A stretch of DNA of 64,000 bases from Laccaria trichodermophora (Eukaryota; Basidiomycota; Agaricomycetes; Agaricales; Hydnangiaceae). This document shows, piece by piece, positions 15,471 through 27,534 of this stretch (position 1 is the first letter of the stretch; every line of letters begins with the position of its first letter). The stretch covers positions 248,001-312,000 of the forward strand of contig JACTVC010000035.1 in the NCBI GenBank assembly GCA_018417955.1, given 5' to 3'. The translations under genes and the position numbers were made by a program. The notes below the pieces were generated by a model that was not told the DNA's origin, searched no databases, and saw nothing but the letters and a program-made list of their open reading frames with translations.

Positions 15471-16971
15471 ATGCTCTACGCACTGCTATGGGTCGCCTTG
15501 ATAAATGTTCTACCCCTTCTCATTGCCGTCGCAAAGCCTATGGGCATCCAATCTACCAACTCGTTCCGCGCAAAGTCTGAGCGGGCGTGGTTGTGGGGCT
15601 GGGCTTGGGGAACAGAGAGCACCGTTTCCGTCGTCGACCGTTCTCCAATACTTTCCTTTCCTTCAAGGCCAGGTAATTTTCACATTCAAGTTCAATACTC
15701 AGGAGCTCAACTATCGACATCTACAGCTGCTTTTGGTGCTGAAATCAATGATCCAATTCTCGGTTACGTTATTCCTCTGTCATCATTCACGAAGCCTTGC
15801 ACTTCCAACGATATGCAAGTACCAGATAACAGTGGCTGCCCTTCTCTTTGCCTGAGTGGACCTCGTCATCCAACTGAAGCCTGGATTGCGCTGGTACAAC
15901 GAGGAAAATGCGAATTCGTCAGGAAAGTACGTGAAGCTCAGAGACTTGGCGCAAGAGCAGTCGTGGTGGGTGGTGAGGATCCAGAAGTCACAGGAAACCC
16001 CGATACTTTGGTCAATATGTACAGTCCTGGTACGTCCTCATCCACTCTCAATTGAAGTGAAACATATGACCACACAGAAGACGCCTCTGATATCAAGATC
16101 GCGTCCACCTACATCAAGTATTCTGACTATATGCAACTTTATGGGTTAATCCTAGCTTCAAATACCACCCATGGCGGGCTATCCACTCTTTCCCTTCTTA
16201 TTACTGCAGAATATTCTGCTTGGGAATGGTACTCGTATGTCTCGGACATTTCTGCCACTCCCGCGTTTGATTCAGTTTTTCTAGGCCTATCATCACATTT
16301 ATTGTTATTCTTCTCCTTCCTTCCGCCTTGACATTTATAACTCTCCTTATCCATCGAATTCGAAGCGCTCGAGCTGCTCAACGTGATCGTGCGCCGGAAG
16401 ATATTGTCAGAAATCTCCCCTGGAGAATCTGGACGGGAACAGGATGGGAGAAACACGAAGCAGGCGAAGATGCTGATGCCTTCCCTGACCGTGTCTCATC
16501 GGTGGATGTAGATCTAGAGCGGGGCGTAATCTATGAGGAGCTGCCTCAAGCCAACGACTCTCCAAATTCCCCTGAAGAAGACCTGAACGCGTCAACATCG
16601 AATGCAGAACCCCTTCCGGACCAGCCCTGGTTTGAAAGTCAAGTCGAATGTGCTATCTGTCTGTCAGAATTCGTCAAGGGCGATAAAGTGCGAGTTCTGC
16701 CCTGTCATCACATCTTCCATCTACACGAGGTCGATGAATGGCTAATTCATCGGAAGAAACTGGTAAGTTTCTATTATATTTCAACCTAAACTCAGGTTAA
16801 TATCATCATCGCCATTAGTGCCCTGTCTGTAAAGCAGATGTGACACAGCCTCCACCAGAATTAGTCCATCCACATCCACCAGTTGAACACATCGCGCACG
16901 ATAACGACAGTACGCCTGTCACAGAACGAACACCTCTCCTACGCACCGGCTCTGGGAACATCCATAACTGA
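15471..16971 (+). CDS. PA-TM-RING-H2 transmembrane E3 ubiquitin ligase
   Basis: Layout matches the protease-associated/transmembrane/RING family (RNF13/RNF167 in animals), ligases of the endolysosomal system. There is a hydrophobic signal sequence at the N-terminus ([20 protein letters not shown]), then a luminal PA domain ending in the typical block [20 protein letters not shown] and GARAVVVGG (about 15870-15980). A transmembrane helix follows (about 16285-16350, spliced [20 protein letters not shown]). The cytosolic RING-H2 has C-x2-C at [20 protein letters not shown], then CPVCKAD across an intron at about 16762-16819. The tail carries TPLLRT and ends at TGA 16971. All eight zinc ligands are present. 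Substrates unknown. Confidence 0.88.
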
Positions 16972-18484
16972 CACTCCTTTCTTTTTGTAATTGTAAAATA
17001 TACGTCTTGTTGTCGCCCCAAGCTCGGATTTGTAAAAATACGTATACCAGACGACTATCTTCCCCTACTAAATAAATTGTCCCTCTTTGCCAGTCTTTTC
17101 GATTCGCAACCATAACCTTTATTGAAAGACGTAATTTCAATACTCACATCTGTAGGACTTTTAAGACGGCTTTTGTCACAGAAGCTTGAGCGCGCGGCTC
17201 CAAAGACGCGCGTTGACTCGTACGCGCCTTCCTCTTCCTTCCTATCTCCAACTGGCACATCGAGCTTGAACTTCAACCATGTTTCTATCAAGTCGACTTA
17301 CCAACGACTTACTTCAAAGCTGAAGCTCGTCCGACCTAATTATCGATTGCGACAGCGGTGTCACACACGTGGTCCTATGCCCCTTCACATTTCCATATCC
17401 TCCATTCATGATGGAATGACCATCAGCCAGCATCAGGCCCGATAAATCGGTGAGCACTTTACTGATTTCGTATTCACGTACACTCTGACAGTCTCTGACG
17501 GTAGCACCTATTTGGGTCTAGAAAATGTTATGTCATCACGACTCGGGGTATGATGGAATCCAGGATAAAAAACTCAAAACAACACCCCAGCACTTCACGG
17601 CCCCTCTCAGATTCTTCTCTACCCAACCGGAATACCCAGGAACCCCGAATTCCTTGAGAAATTGACGCAGGGTGAGTTATATTAGGACACTCGAATTTCT
17701 TGGGATTCTGGATGACCCACAAGACGCTGGCAGGGCTTTGCCGAAGTTCCAACGTCCTAGCTGCCAAAAGTCCAAAATTGCGCCTACCTACTTACAGCGA
17801 TAATTGACGTAGACGTCGGCGACAACTTCACGCACCGCAATTCCAATACCTTGAAGCCGTTGAACAGGGCCGCTATGGCGATCGGTGCATGTCTACCAAC
17901 ATCAACGTCGAACACATATCGTCACCGCTTTGCCCAGCCGTTCTCTTTCTGTTGATTGTCACCGAATCTCCCACCGAATCATGGGTTTCCTTTTGGGGTT
18001 CCCAGGGATGACTTCGCTGGACCTTGCAGAATAACAATAAGACCAGGAACGCCACGCGAAGATGACAATAGTCGCGGTATCAAGGATCAATAACATTTGA
18101 GCACCAAAGTATATTTCTAGTGGCTCAGGCCAGCTCAGGCCGGTTGTTGCGCCGGCGTTGGCGTTTGTTCCACTTTCTTATTGTTTTCAGACCGGATCAC
18201 CTCTTCGCGCCTTCCCTGGAATGCAGAATGCCAGTTCGTCCCCTGAAATTCGCCCGAAAGGATTTGGTCAAATTCCTCATGGACCAAACTTTATTGCTGG
18301 CGGCTACAACCATAATCATATATCGTGCTTTAACCACCCTCCCGCCTTGGTATATTGAGCTTATATTGTCGAAGGACCCTACTTGCCGATAAGTCCACCT
18401 TGTGCAAGAGGGAATAAAGTAATTCTCATCTTCGGCGACGCCTTGTTTTCTCTCCCCTCCACTGCGCCACCCACCTCTTGAGCG
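16972..18484. other. Gene-poor stretch, no gene I can support
   Basis: About 1.5 kb between the RING gene and the CCCH gene. Open frames of 60-107 codons exist on both strands but none matches a known family. On the reverse strand a start near 18094 can be spliced with plausible GT..AG sites through about 17690, giving an unrecognised peptide that then meets a TAA. This could be a small orphan gene or a remnant. No repeat structure was seen. Confidence 0.4.
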
Positions 18485-19980
18485 ATGTATCAGACCCCTA
18501 AGAAGCCACCGCCAGCAAATAAGAGACACAGTACGTCAAGTTCGTCTTGAATGATGCTCTCGTCTGACAATTATATGAAAGCCAAGCCTTGCAAGTATTT
18601 TCAAGCAAGGAAATGCCCCCATCCAGCCGACGTCTGCGATTTTGCCCACGTAGTCCCAGCTCTACCCGTAGGTCGCAAAAGCTTGGTCATGTGTCGGTAT
18701 GACGCAGCAGGGCATTGTAAGAACGGATCGTCGTGCCACTATAGACATCGGGGCGATGGTAAGTTACTTGTCAACTGGAAGTGAAGCGAGTTTGACTGCC
18801 TTAGCTTATGAAGGCGTATCGGTGGACGGAGTGCTCATTGCTGATCCCGAACCAAGGCCTGAGTGGCAATCAATTGGATCACCCACAGACAACGCAAGTC
18901 ATTTGCCTTGTGTTGATGGGTGTTATAAACTTACCTCAGGGCGTTAGACTTATGCTGAAACGTCGCCTTTCGGTTACGCGTCCTATAATGACCCATGGAG
19001 ATCCTCCAATGTTATCAATATTCCCGTATTTCCCTCAAACTCTACACTTCACAATGCAATCGATTTATCGCCCCTTCATTCACGCAATTCAATATGCACC
19101 ACGACGTCGATGTCCAGCACTGATTCCGATGATGTTGTGGTCATCACAGAAGCCCCTTCTTTTACCGAACACTCGCACTTATACCAATCACAGGTCCGAG
19201 TGGTGGAAGCACCTTCTCCCACTCACATACCTCCACTTTATCCAACGCTCAATAACTGTTCGGGAATCCATACGCCTACTTGGGTCGACCCTAGACCACA
19301 AGTTAATGTGTCCCCTCGAGTGAGTTCAAGATCTTCTGTGCGGCCGAAGCCCCTGAAGTACAAGAGTGAGTTTTCAGCCACTCATTGATCAATAACTAAC
19401 AATCAGTTATCCAGCAAAGCCTTGCAAATTTTTCAATAGGGAGGCGGGATGTCCTTCTGGCGAAGAATGTACCTTGTAAGACTACCTCATTGCTCTCATA
19501 ACCGTTGAATAATGGCTCCAGTCGGCACAATGAACCGGTACACCCAAATACTTCTAAAAACTATTTCCCCATTTCCTGGCGTGTCATTGGAGGCGGCGTG
19601 CTGATTGGGAGCAAAAAGACTGATTGTGATCCGGAGGAAGGTTCTGTTTCCTCCTCGGAGTCTCTGGGTTCTCTTCAGCCCTCTGCGCCCGAGCCGACCA
19701 GCTTACCCCTACCCAAAACATTTTCTCGACCACGGTCAAACTCCATCCCTCCGACCCCCACCATAAACCAAGTCAAGGTTGGATCTGTACGTCATCTACC
19801 CTATTATAAGCTGTAAAGATTTAATCACGCGGTGGTCCTACAGCTCTTTTCTGCGGAATCCCCAGGTGTTCTCTGATGAACTCGCCATTCAAGATAACTT
19901 GGTCTCCGATGAACTTTCCTTTCCCTTTTGCTCAAAACGACTACCTTTCGCATTATGGATTCTTACCTACAAACTTGTAA
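18485..19980 (+). CDS. CCCH zinc-finger protein with three fingers
   Basis: Probable RNA-binding protein. After MYQTPKKPPPANKRH and an intron, finger 1 is C-x7-C-x6-C-x3-H (KPCKYFQARKCPHP..CDFAH, about 18588-18650). Finger 2 follows directly as C-x7-C-x5-C-x3-H (CRYDAAGHCKNGSSCHYRH). A Ser/Pro-rich middle follows (about 18800-19360). Finger 3 is KPCKFFNREAGCPSGEEC, completed as TFRHNE only when the intron 19476-19521 is removed; that splice restores the C-x3-H spacing exactly and supports the model. The C-terminal exon is uncertain. After the last intron, the frame ending NDYLSHYGFLPTNL at 19980 looks more protein-like than an alternative running to 20006. Both KPCK finger lead-ins resemble Tis11/Nab-type fingers, but no orthologue is named. 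Confidence 0.8.
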
Positions 19981-20345
19981 ACTGTATAACAATCGCGTTG
20001 CTGTGAAGTGCTATAAGCTGTATACATACATAAGAGAGTGTGCACATTGCTCCCTGACATACCATCATCCTCTTATCAGATAAGACGCCATTAGGCCAAG
20101 ATGACCCGGAGAACGTCTTGGCGCCGCAAAAAAGACTTCCTGTCTCCAGGCACTGCCTTTGAGTACTGCAAGGCAGACAGCAATATTAGAAATATGACTT
20201 CCTGACAGAGACCCCATCTAGAACGATCAGTGAACCAATGTAGTATAAATACTCAGACAGTCAGAGTTACACAAACACCCTGGGAGATACATATACCCGG
20301 TTCTTGCCCTTCAAACCTCGGTTATCTCGTCCAATCTACAGCATA
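19981..20345 (+). promoter_or_regulatory. Promoter of the heme oxygenase gene
   Basis: The region upstream of ATG 20346 carries a CCAAT box (20235-20239) and a TATAAAT box (20244-20250), about 100 bp before the start codon. A GATA-like AGATAAG lies near 20079. The spacing is typical for a regulated fungal promoter. Confidence 0.5.
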
Positions 20346-21426
20346 ATGAGCGCTACCGGTTATTCGAAGCCTTTAGCGACACTCCTTCGCGAAAGTACAC
20401 ATGAAGCTCACGAGTTGGTTGCTAGAAGCCCAGGGGCAAAGCTGCTGCTAAGCGGAGGCCTAAGCAAAGACGAGTACACGAAATACCTGATGAATCTTTG
20501 GCATATTTACGAGTGAGTGGGGGTCCTCTCGTGATGTTTTGAGTTGAGCTTTGTTTACAGCACACTGGAGAGGTGCTTGGAAAAACACGCCACACATCCA
20601 GCACTTGAGCCGACATATAATCCTACTCTACTCGCGAGAGCCTCATCTCTCGCGGCAGACATCTCATTTCTTCTGAATGTCGAGGAATCCGCATGGAAAT
20701 CGCACCCAATGCACGTTGCCTTGATGGCGCAGCGACCGCGGAATTTGTGGGCGTACGTTCAACGCATCCAAGAGTTGGGCGATTCAAGTGATCCCGCTCC
20801 ACTTCTTGCACACTCGTATGTCCGCTATCTTGGGGATCTAAGCGGGGGCCAGACGGTTCGCCACGTACTAGCAAAGGCGTATGACCTTGATGAAGCTGCT
20901 GGCTCAGGAATTTCTTTCTATGCTTTCAAGGAGCTGCGATCGTCGAATGCCGCTTCGCAAGGGGAGATGAAACGAATCAAGGAGTGGTTTAGAGAAGGAA
21001 TCAACACTGCTGGTAATCTGGGCGTTGAGATCAAAGGTAGCTTTACGCAGATATAGACGTCACATCTGACGAGAAAGGCAAGCCACTTACCACATTCGTC
21101 GTCAGCATCCATCATCGAAGAAGCGAACACGGCTTTCGATCTTAACGCCAACCTATTCACATCCATCTCGGGAAACTCGCGCGTGGCTGCAAATCATGAC
21201 GCAACCGATGTCAACAAAGGATATAGGTTATCCCAAGTTGTGTCCGTCATATTGGCAGGTATGGAGTCCGCAGAAATCCTGTTGCCCCAAGCTCACCTGT
21301 TTTACCTCAGTCTGCATTGCGCACTTCCTCCTCGTAGTAGGTGGCTTTACTGGTAGTCGAGGATACCAGAAGCTCATCGAGCTGGAGCATTGGTTTACGA
21401 CACTGTGGGCACGGTACCACGGATAG
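20346..21426 (+). CDS. HMX1: Heme oxygenase with C-terminal membrane anchor
   Basis: Degrades heme to biliverdin, Fe2+ and CO, normally at the ER membrane. ATG 20346 begins MSATGYSKPLATLLRESTHE. The helix with the proximal heme histidine (ESTHEAHELVAR) and the GGLSKDEYTKYLMNLWHIYE block follow. After an intron (about 20513-20560) come PLLAHSYVRYLGDLSGGQ, the heme oxygenase signature, and a YAFKELR/IKEWFREGIN helix. The tail after further introns ends with one hydrophobic helix (VVSVILAVCIAHFLLVVGGF), consistent with tail anchoring as in yeast Hmx1. Stop at 21426. A TTG-initiated extension upstream exists but ATG 20346 is the natural start. Role in iron reuse or oxidative stress is from family knowledge. 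Confidence 0.92.
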
Positions 21427-21671
21427 ACATCTACTGATATCATGATGCAACTGCTGGGCAGCCACGATTCCTATTTTCTTTCTTGAACAGCTCGTTTGTT
21501 CCCACGGAAGCCATCTTGTATGATCTTGCATATATAATCCGCCGTTTGACTTGTTTTTCTGAAATCGCACAGCGAGTGTTATCGAAGTACTTAAGGTAAT
21601 CAAGTACAAGTCCTAGTTTGCAAAATTATGTAACATAAATTGTCCAAAGAGATAAATTCAAATCAACTGCA

Positions 21672-23712
21672 CTACACCTGTCGGTGTCCAGAAAACCCAG
21701 GACCGCCACGTCCGTAATCCTCGTGGAGATGTTGTTGAGACATTGCGAAAGCGCCTGCGTTTTGAGGCGGGTAAGGGCTTGCAGATCGGTCTGGTGTCGA
21801 TAGGGGTACATAAGAACTTCTCTTCTGGTTCACTCCGCCTCTTTTCCTAGAGAAGAAGCCCCTCTTGCCACCCGTACCCTCTTTCTGTCCCCGTCTGCAG
21901 CAACATCTCCAGACGCATAGACCAACGAGAATGAGTACGAGCATGAGACAACCGAATAGGATATATGGCCATCGACTGAGGATTTTTTCTTCATATGCCT
22001 TTTTCTTCTCTTCCGCAGATATGGGGGAATGTTGCATTTGAGAGGCAGGAAGAAGAGCCCATTTCGCATCACTAATCGTGTCATTCCCCCCAAGTCGCAC
22101 CTTGATGAAGTCGTTACGGGCAGCCGCAACGTTCGTCACGGACGTTAGTTGAATATAAGGATGAGCCTGTGATCCGTTAGTCCCCACCCAATTTCCAAAG
22201 TTCAGAAGTGTGTATGTGTTTCGTACTGCGTTCTTGTTTATAAGATTGCTGGTCATTCATTAATTATTTTTTACTCACGGAAGCTCATCCCCAAGATCAT
22301 ATCATAGTGACCAAGTATACTGAAGGCGGACGTAATTGGTTGGAACTAGGATCACAATCAGATAGTCATTATGCATTGAAAGAGAAAAATTTACAGCTCC
22401 AATGCAAACTTGCTTCCCCGTGCTGTCTATTTGGTTAAAATTGTTATCGACGAGGTCCAGGGGATGCACGGGATACGAGATTCCTCCGAAATTGAAAGAG
22501 ACGTTTAAATATTGACCACAGGGAACCAGCCACCATTCGTTTTGTGTATCGTAATACGCTCCGTTAACACGTCCATAGATTGCGTCTGAAATAGCTCGGG
22601 GTACTTGTGAAAAAGTAAAACTGCGGGTCAAACGCAATGGGCTCTTAGTTGGTCAACATTAACGGAACAAATTTGTACCCACCCACTGTCAATAACCGCA
22701 ACAAACTGGCCGCTAGGCGCATTCGGCACAATGGATTTCAATTGAATCGGTAGCCCATCAGGCCCAGTAATTCCATTGTTCTTATCGGTCAATGCTTGCC
22801 AATGTTGATCTGAGGAAAAAAGGCTAAGAAATCGTTTAGACTGACTAATTGAAGAACTTGCCTCCCTTCAGGATCCTATTGACGGTCTCCACATCAAGTA
22901 TTGGCATGCTCGTTATATTCTCGAAGCCCGGGACAAGTTCTGAAACCGTGATTTGACCCGTGAATAGTTCACCTGGGTCACTCTTCCGATCGAGCAGGAA
23001 AGAGATGTAGTTTGCAGTCATTTTGTCCTGCTGGAAGAGACGCTGAAGCGTCGAGTAGCCGGTGGACCCGCTGAGCTTCTTGCCAATGAGACTTCCAGTA
23101 TTGGGCCCAAGCCCCAAGAGTCCGTCGTAGCCTTGAGAATGAATATCGGACGTGAACGTGGAGGTATCGTTAACGAGCACTGAATACAATACGTGATGTT
23201 GAGATCTGGGTTGCGAGATAGGATAACACACTAACGGAAAGCCTGATCATTGAGGGTATAGTTTCCGAACTGAATTTGAGCGGTTTGGATATTTCCTGAT
23301 GAAATGGGTTAGTGTCCTTCGAAGAGATTTGAAAAGTATTTCATACCTGAGGCCTTTCCAACGGCATACGACAGAGTAAGAGACTTGCCTGTGTCCTTTA
23401 TACTGCCGGCTGGAGGAGATTGCGGAAAAGACACCCATAGATCCGAGCTGGTGCTGGAGTCAGATTGAAAGCCAGCAAAATTCTGGAAACTACTCACCTT
23501 CCAGTGTCCAGTAAAACTGGCAATGTTACACCCGCCAAAGTAATATTACTGACGTATTGCGCATTGCCAATGTTACCGATTGGAACAGGAGTGCGGCGAG
23601 AGAGAGATGGACTTGGATTTCTGTTGACCTGGATGTGAACAGGAAAGGTGACAGCATGGACGGGAGTGTGGAAGACAGCAATAAGCAGAGTAAGTGGAAT
23701 CAAGGAGCGCAT
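21672..23712 (-). CDS. Membrane-anchored pepsin-like aspartic protease (A1 family)
   Basis: Starts at 23712 with signal peptide MRSLIPLTLLIAVFHTPVHA. The first lobe has VLLDTGRSDLWV, where the DTG is interrupted by an intron near 23497. The second active-site motif is VIDSGFTF (about 22690-22700, split by an intron), a DSG variant that is common in family A1. Flap and core segments include GYDGLLGLGPN and FTGQITVSELV. Past the catalytic domain there is a membrane helix (WPYILFGCLMLVLILVGLCV, about 21915-21975), a Cys/Arg stop-transfer (WRCCCRRGQK) and a basic Ser/Pro/Gly-rich cytosolic tail ending GGPGFSGHRQV at 21672. So this is a type I membrane protease, not a secreted or vacuolar pepsin. 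Many short introns. Substrate unknown. Confidence 0.88.
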
Positions 23713-24599
23713 TTGGTATAGCTGGAATAAGGAAACCCAACCAGAGAGAACGAGAAAGGTATGCAGAGCAAGCAAGAAACCAACGAATGACAGAAAGGGA
23801 AAAGCTTGAGTGTAACGCCGACAGCAAAGTTCTTGAGAGCAGCAACCCACCGCCGACCAGGCGGCAACCAATTTTCCATCACGGTGCACAGCAATCTCAC
23901 GCGCCCCTGTTCAAGTCCGCCAACATTCATGGACAAAGCCGTTAAGTACATAAAAACCATATGAAGGTATTTTACTCTGGGTTGACGGACAGTTTAGGCA
24001 CTACTTGGGCTCTACTTATGTATGGCAGTTCAAGACCAGACACCAGATTTTTCGGTACACGCTCTTGGCTTTCTTGGAGTCTTGGACAGGTCGTTTGCGG
24101 TCAGTGTTTGCCCCTTGAAGTTGCGTAAGAGGCCGTAAGGCAGCAGCATGTTCTTCACGTGAAGGACAGAAGAGGACAGATCTCGAAAAATAGTGAGAGC
24201 CTGCCACTGAGAGGAAGGAAACGCCCGAATCCAAAAATATGCCATGGAGGGCTTTTGCAAATCAATCGCCTCAAACAAATACATCAGGAAGATGGGCTTT
24301 CCTACAGTGGAATATGAGCATGTTCCGAAGTGGTCACAAAGCTAAGAGACAGTAAATATATGACTGTTCTAGAGTGCCACACCCAGCCAGCTACCGACGA
24401 GACCATCACTCGCCACCAACAACTAAACGAGAGTTGGCGGCAAGCTCCCCCACCAGCATAAAAACTGTGGATCGCGACGCAGAAAGAGTTTTGCTGACCC
24501 CGGTCATGGCAACAGCAAGTAGATGCACTCCACATAACGAGCAGGTAGATGTGCTCAACGGAGTGCTTTGAGAAGAAGTGACGAGAAAGTAACGTTCCT
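23713..24599. other. Intergenic stretch without a supported gene
   Basis: About 890 bp holding the aspartic-protease promoter and the 3' flank of the arrestin-like gene. Frames of 60-130 codons on both strands show no family signature and no repeats were seen. Confidence 0.4.
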
Positions 24600-26102
24600 T
24601 TACACAACAGGACCCGTAAACCCGCCATCCATTGCCGTGGTGTCTCCCCACGAATCTGTCACCAGTCGGATCGGGACAGTCAATTGCAATTCCAGTAGCG
24701 GCGAGGACTGCGGACGCGGAGGAGCCAACGAGAGCGAAATGAAATCCTAAAGCAGCAGTGAACGTCAGCAACCTATCCGTCCGACGAACTACATGCATAC
24801 CTTCACTTGAACGTTGGCTACATTAAATCCACCCACATCGACGTCCTGATTCACACGTAACTCCCCCTCCCAATCAAGATGTCCTGACGATCCTGAAGGA
24901 CAGCAATTAGATAGCAAAGGAGGCATAGGCCACACTCGGCCCTCGCCAATGGTAGTATCTCGCCACGATTTCTGATCCTTGACTTCTACAGTAACTTGCC
25001 GCAGTAAAAAAACACGAAGAACTGGATTACATTCGGGTGGCTTGCCGGACAAAAAAGTTCGATTTGAGTCAGTTGAAGTCACACGGCCAAGTGAGGATGT
25101 AAAAAGTTCGCGGAGGGATGATAGGTTGCCGAAGAGTTGTAAATGGAACGGTATCACGTCAGTTAGCGCATATATTCGACCAGCGGGTACGAAGAGCTAA
25201 AAATTCATCAGACAATTGATAGTTGAACGATTGGAAACAGGCATACATGGACCTCCAGTGGTTGTATTCCCGATCGTTCACGAGTTTTCATGCAAGAAGA
25301 AGCTTGATACCATTCTTCAGGCGAGGTTTTGATAGTTGAAAAGAAACTGGGTATTGAAAGGATAGGCCGATAGGCTCGAGTTCGGGGATAGTACTTGAAA
25401 GGTATTGAAATGCTGGGGAATCTCGTCAGCCCCAGCGTATGGCTCGCTTATTCTGATAATACGAACTGTTTCTTTTTCGTCCAAAATTCGACTTTGCTGT
25501 GAGGGATCCGAGTGACAATGATGTGTATATTGTAAGACGTCTTCACAAACAGAGATGGAACGCCACGGTACATAACATGAAAGGAAGGGGGCAAGGGTCG
25601 AGTTGTGTCGCCATCTTCAAAGCAAGTTGGTATAATTACAGCAAAGGGGACTTGAGCAGGGCAAGTTGAGCTTTGAGATTCTCGAGTGGTCCACAACTTG
25701 TATTGATTGTTGAGAAGTTTGACCGATTTTCCTCCTGCTTCGGATATTATTGTCTCAAGCTTGCCTTCTACCTAGACAAAGTGAGCGCTTCACATTGGCG
25801 CCGCTTTAACGAGTGGCCAAACGTACTTTTATAACAACCTCTGAAATGTTTTCAGGATTCTGAAAACAGATAGTTCCATTGACTAATCCTTGCCGACCGT
25901 AGGAAGGAATTTCGGCGTATTCTTCCTGATCGTTCAAAACAACGGTCGTTTTCCCCGCTGTCTTTATGAAAACAAAGGCGGGTGCGGGTCGGGCATTGGA
26001 TGGGGTGTGCTGTAGGGTCTGTTCGCCACAAGCTGGCTCACAAGAATATGAAGGGGCTGGCGAGGAGGGCGAGTAAGTCGGCAAGGAAGGGTGGACTTGC
26101 AT
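24600..26102 (-). CDS. Arrestin-like protein (alpha-arrestin/Art-type fold)
   Basis: Starts at ATG 26102 (MQVHPSLPTYSPSSPAPSYS). After a Pro/Ser-rich leader, the arrestin-N beta sandwich is readable: FVFIKTAGKTTVVLN, IPSYGRQGLVNGTICFQNPE, ISEVVIKVEGKLE across an intron, then a PFAVIIPTCFEDGDTTRPLPPSFHV-like strand and YNIHIIVTR. A second sandwich follows: LEVHLFVPAGRIYALTDVIPFHLQL, VFLLRQVTVEVKDQK, LDWEGELRVNQDVDVGGF. The last exon, after an intron at about 24751-24807, ends LELQLTVPIRLVTDSW and GGFTGPVV at 24600. Fungal arrestins recruit Rsp5-type ligases to plasma-membrane transporters. I see no clear PPxY motif, so that role is unproven here. Confidence 0.78.
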
Positions 26103-26491
26103 GTAGGTATGTGGAAGGGAGATAAATGAAACATGTCTAGAACAGAGGAGATTAAAAGGACGAATGAGTCATGGACAAGAGTTATCTGTACCTGATAAAA
26201 CCCGTGAAGATGAATTGGCACCGCAGCTGGAGTTAGGGCGACGCTTGGGTAGTGGGTATGAGCTGCTATGTCAGCACAAAAGTTCAATGACTCGATTTAC
26301 CTTCCAGATCTGGCAAGAAGATCAATATCCACAGCTAGGAACACAGGCACGGTGCCTTTCATGACATATGTTCTTATCTGCCAAGCACGTAGCCGAGAAA
26401 AAAAGGCGAGAAAAGGCGTCGGCTGCGGACGCTAAGTAAGCTAACAGGCGCCTAACGTTGAACATGCAAATGTTACATACATCTGCCAGTA
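26103..26491. other. Intergenic region upstream of the arrestin-like gene
   Basis: About 390 bp. It holds the arrestin-like promoter and the 3' flank of the next gene. No other feature recognised. Confidence 0.35.
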
Positions 26492-27409
26492 CTACGACGT
26501 CCGCCTCGCAGGCCGCTCCAACTGGGCCAAAGTTTCGTCTAACCGTCGCGTCCTCTCAGCATCATCCATCTCTTCCCATCCTTCCCCCCTCACGTCGTGG
26601 TCTCCGACATTACTATGTTCAGAATGAGGACGTTGAGCTCTCAAGCTCTCTCGAAGAAACCCACTCAAAAGCAACGTGCTTCCTCGTGTGTGCCCATATG
26701 CAGGCGGTGGAGGGGCGGCGATGAGATGATCCTCAACATCTCCAGTACCAACACCACTTTGAGCCAATGCCGCAGCATAAGTAGGCAGAGAAGGTCGATT
26801 CCATGGTGCGAATGCTATGGCAGACCCTGGTCCCCCACTTTGGTAACTGGGCAACATCTCGCCTGCATGAAGGTAGCTGTATCTCTGAACACGTAGTGTG
26901 AAAATACGACGTTCGAGGAATATCATTTGCCCCAGAATTGCAAGACCGAAGATGATGTGAATGAATATAGAAGAGGGGATTCTTCCTGGAATGGATGGCA
27001 TGTTTGAAAGGTGTTTTGTGGTGAATACCCAGCCCACCAGTGTTCCTGCAAGACAAATGAATTGAGCAAAGGTGGCAATGAGCGTAATGAGGCGAAGTCC
27101 GCCAAGAGCGCGACCATTCAGAAGGGCGAGGAAGCCCCTCTGTTTCGTGATTGACGGAGATGAGGATACGGAGTGCGTGTTGGTGCTCGGAACTGTGGGG
27201 GTAGCCTGAGGGGTATCGGGAACGCTCGGAAAGCCGGATCTACTACCCCGGTCGGCGGGGTGGCGAGCAGGAGGAGGTGGTGTAACGTCATCTTGCGATA
27301 CCTCTGGAAGGAAATGAATTCCTTCTTGAAATCCAATTTCTCCCCGTTTCAAGGGCAGAGGACCAGCCTCTGCTTGACATTCGGCCCCACTTGGGCCAGG
27401 TGAAGCCAT
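26492..27409 (-). CDS. Orphan protein with two transmembrane helices
   Basis: A single uninterrupted frame from ATG 27409 to 26492, about 305 residues, unusual among its intron-rich neighbours. The N-terminal 95 residues are Pro/Ser/Thr-rich and likely disordered. Two hydrophobic helices follow (about residues 103-128, LRLITLIATFAQFICLAGTLVG, and 146-165, IFIHIIFGLAILGQMIFLE), with a short loop between. The remainder is again low complexity: SYQSGGPGSAIAFAPW, a PPPPAYGH motif resembling a degenerate PY motif, and a charged C-terminal helix (WEEMDDAERTRRLDETLAQL). I do not recognise a family. The layout suggests a small integral membrane protein with long cytosolic tails. Confidence 0.75.
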   Translation of the reverse strand: MASPGPSGAECQAEAGPLPLKRGEIGFQEGIHFLPEVSQDDVTPPPPARHPADRGSRSGFPSVPDTPQATPTVPSTNTHSVSSSPSITKQRGFLALLNGRALGGLRLITLIATFAQFICLAGTLVGWVFTTKHLSNMPSIPGRIPSSIFIHIIFGLAILGQMIFLERRIFTLRVQRYSYLHAGEMLPSYQSGGPGSAIAFAPWNRPSLPTYAAALAQSGVGTGDVEDHLIAAPPPPAYGHTRGSTLLLSGFLRESLRAQRPHSEHSNVGDHDVRGEGWEEMDDAERTRRLDETLAQLERPARRTS

Positions 27410-27534
27410 ATCTCAACGGAAGACTGCGCCAGGCGTAGAAAAAAATTGAAAGGAGTGAGCGCAGCCCAGGGTATGGTTGAAAGGAGAGAATAAGAAGTCG
27501 TCAAGGCTCAGAATGAACAAGACACCATCCTGAT

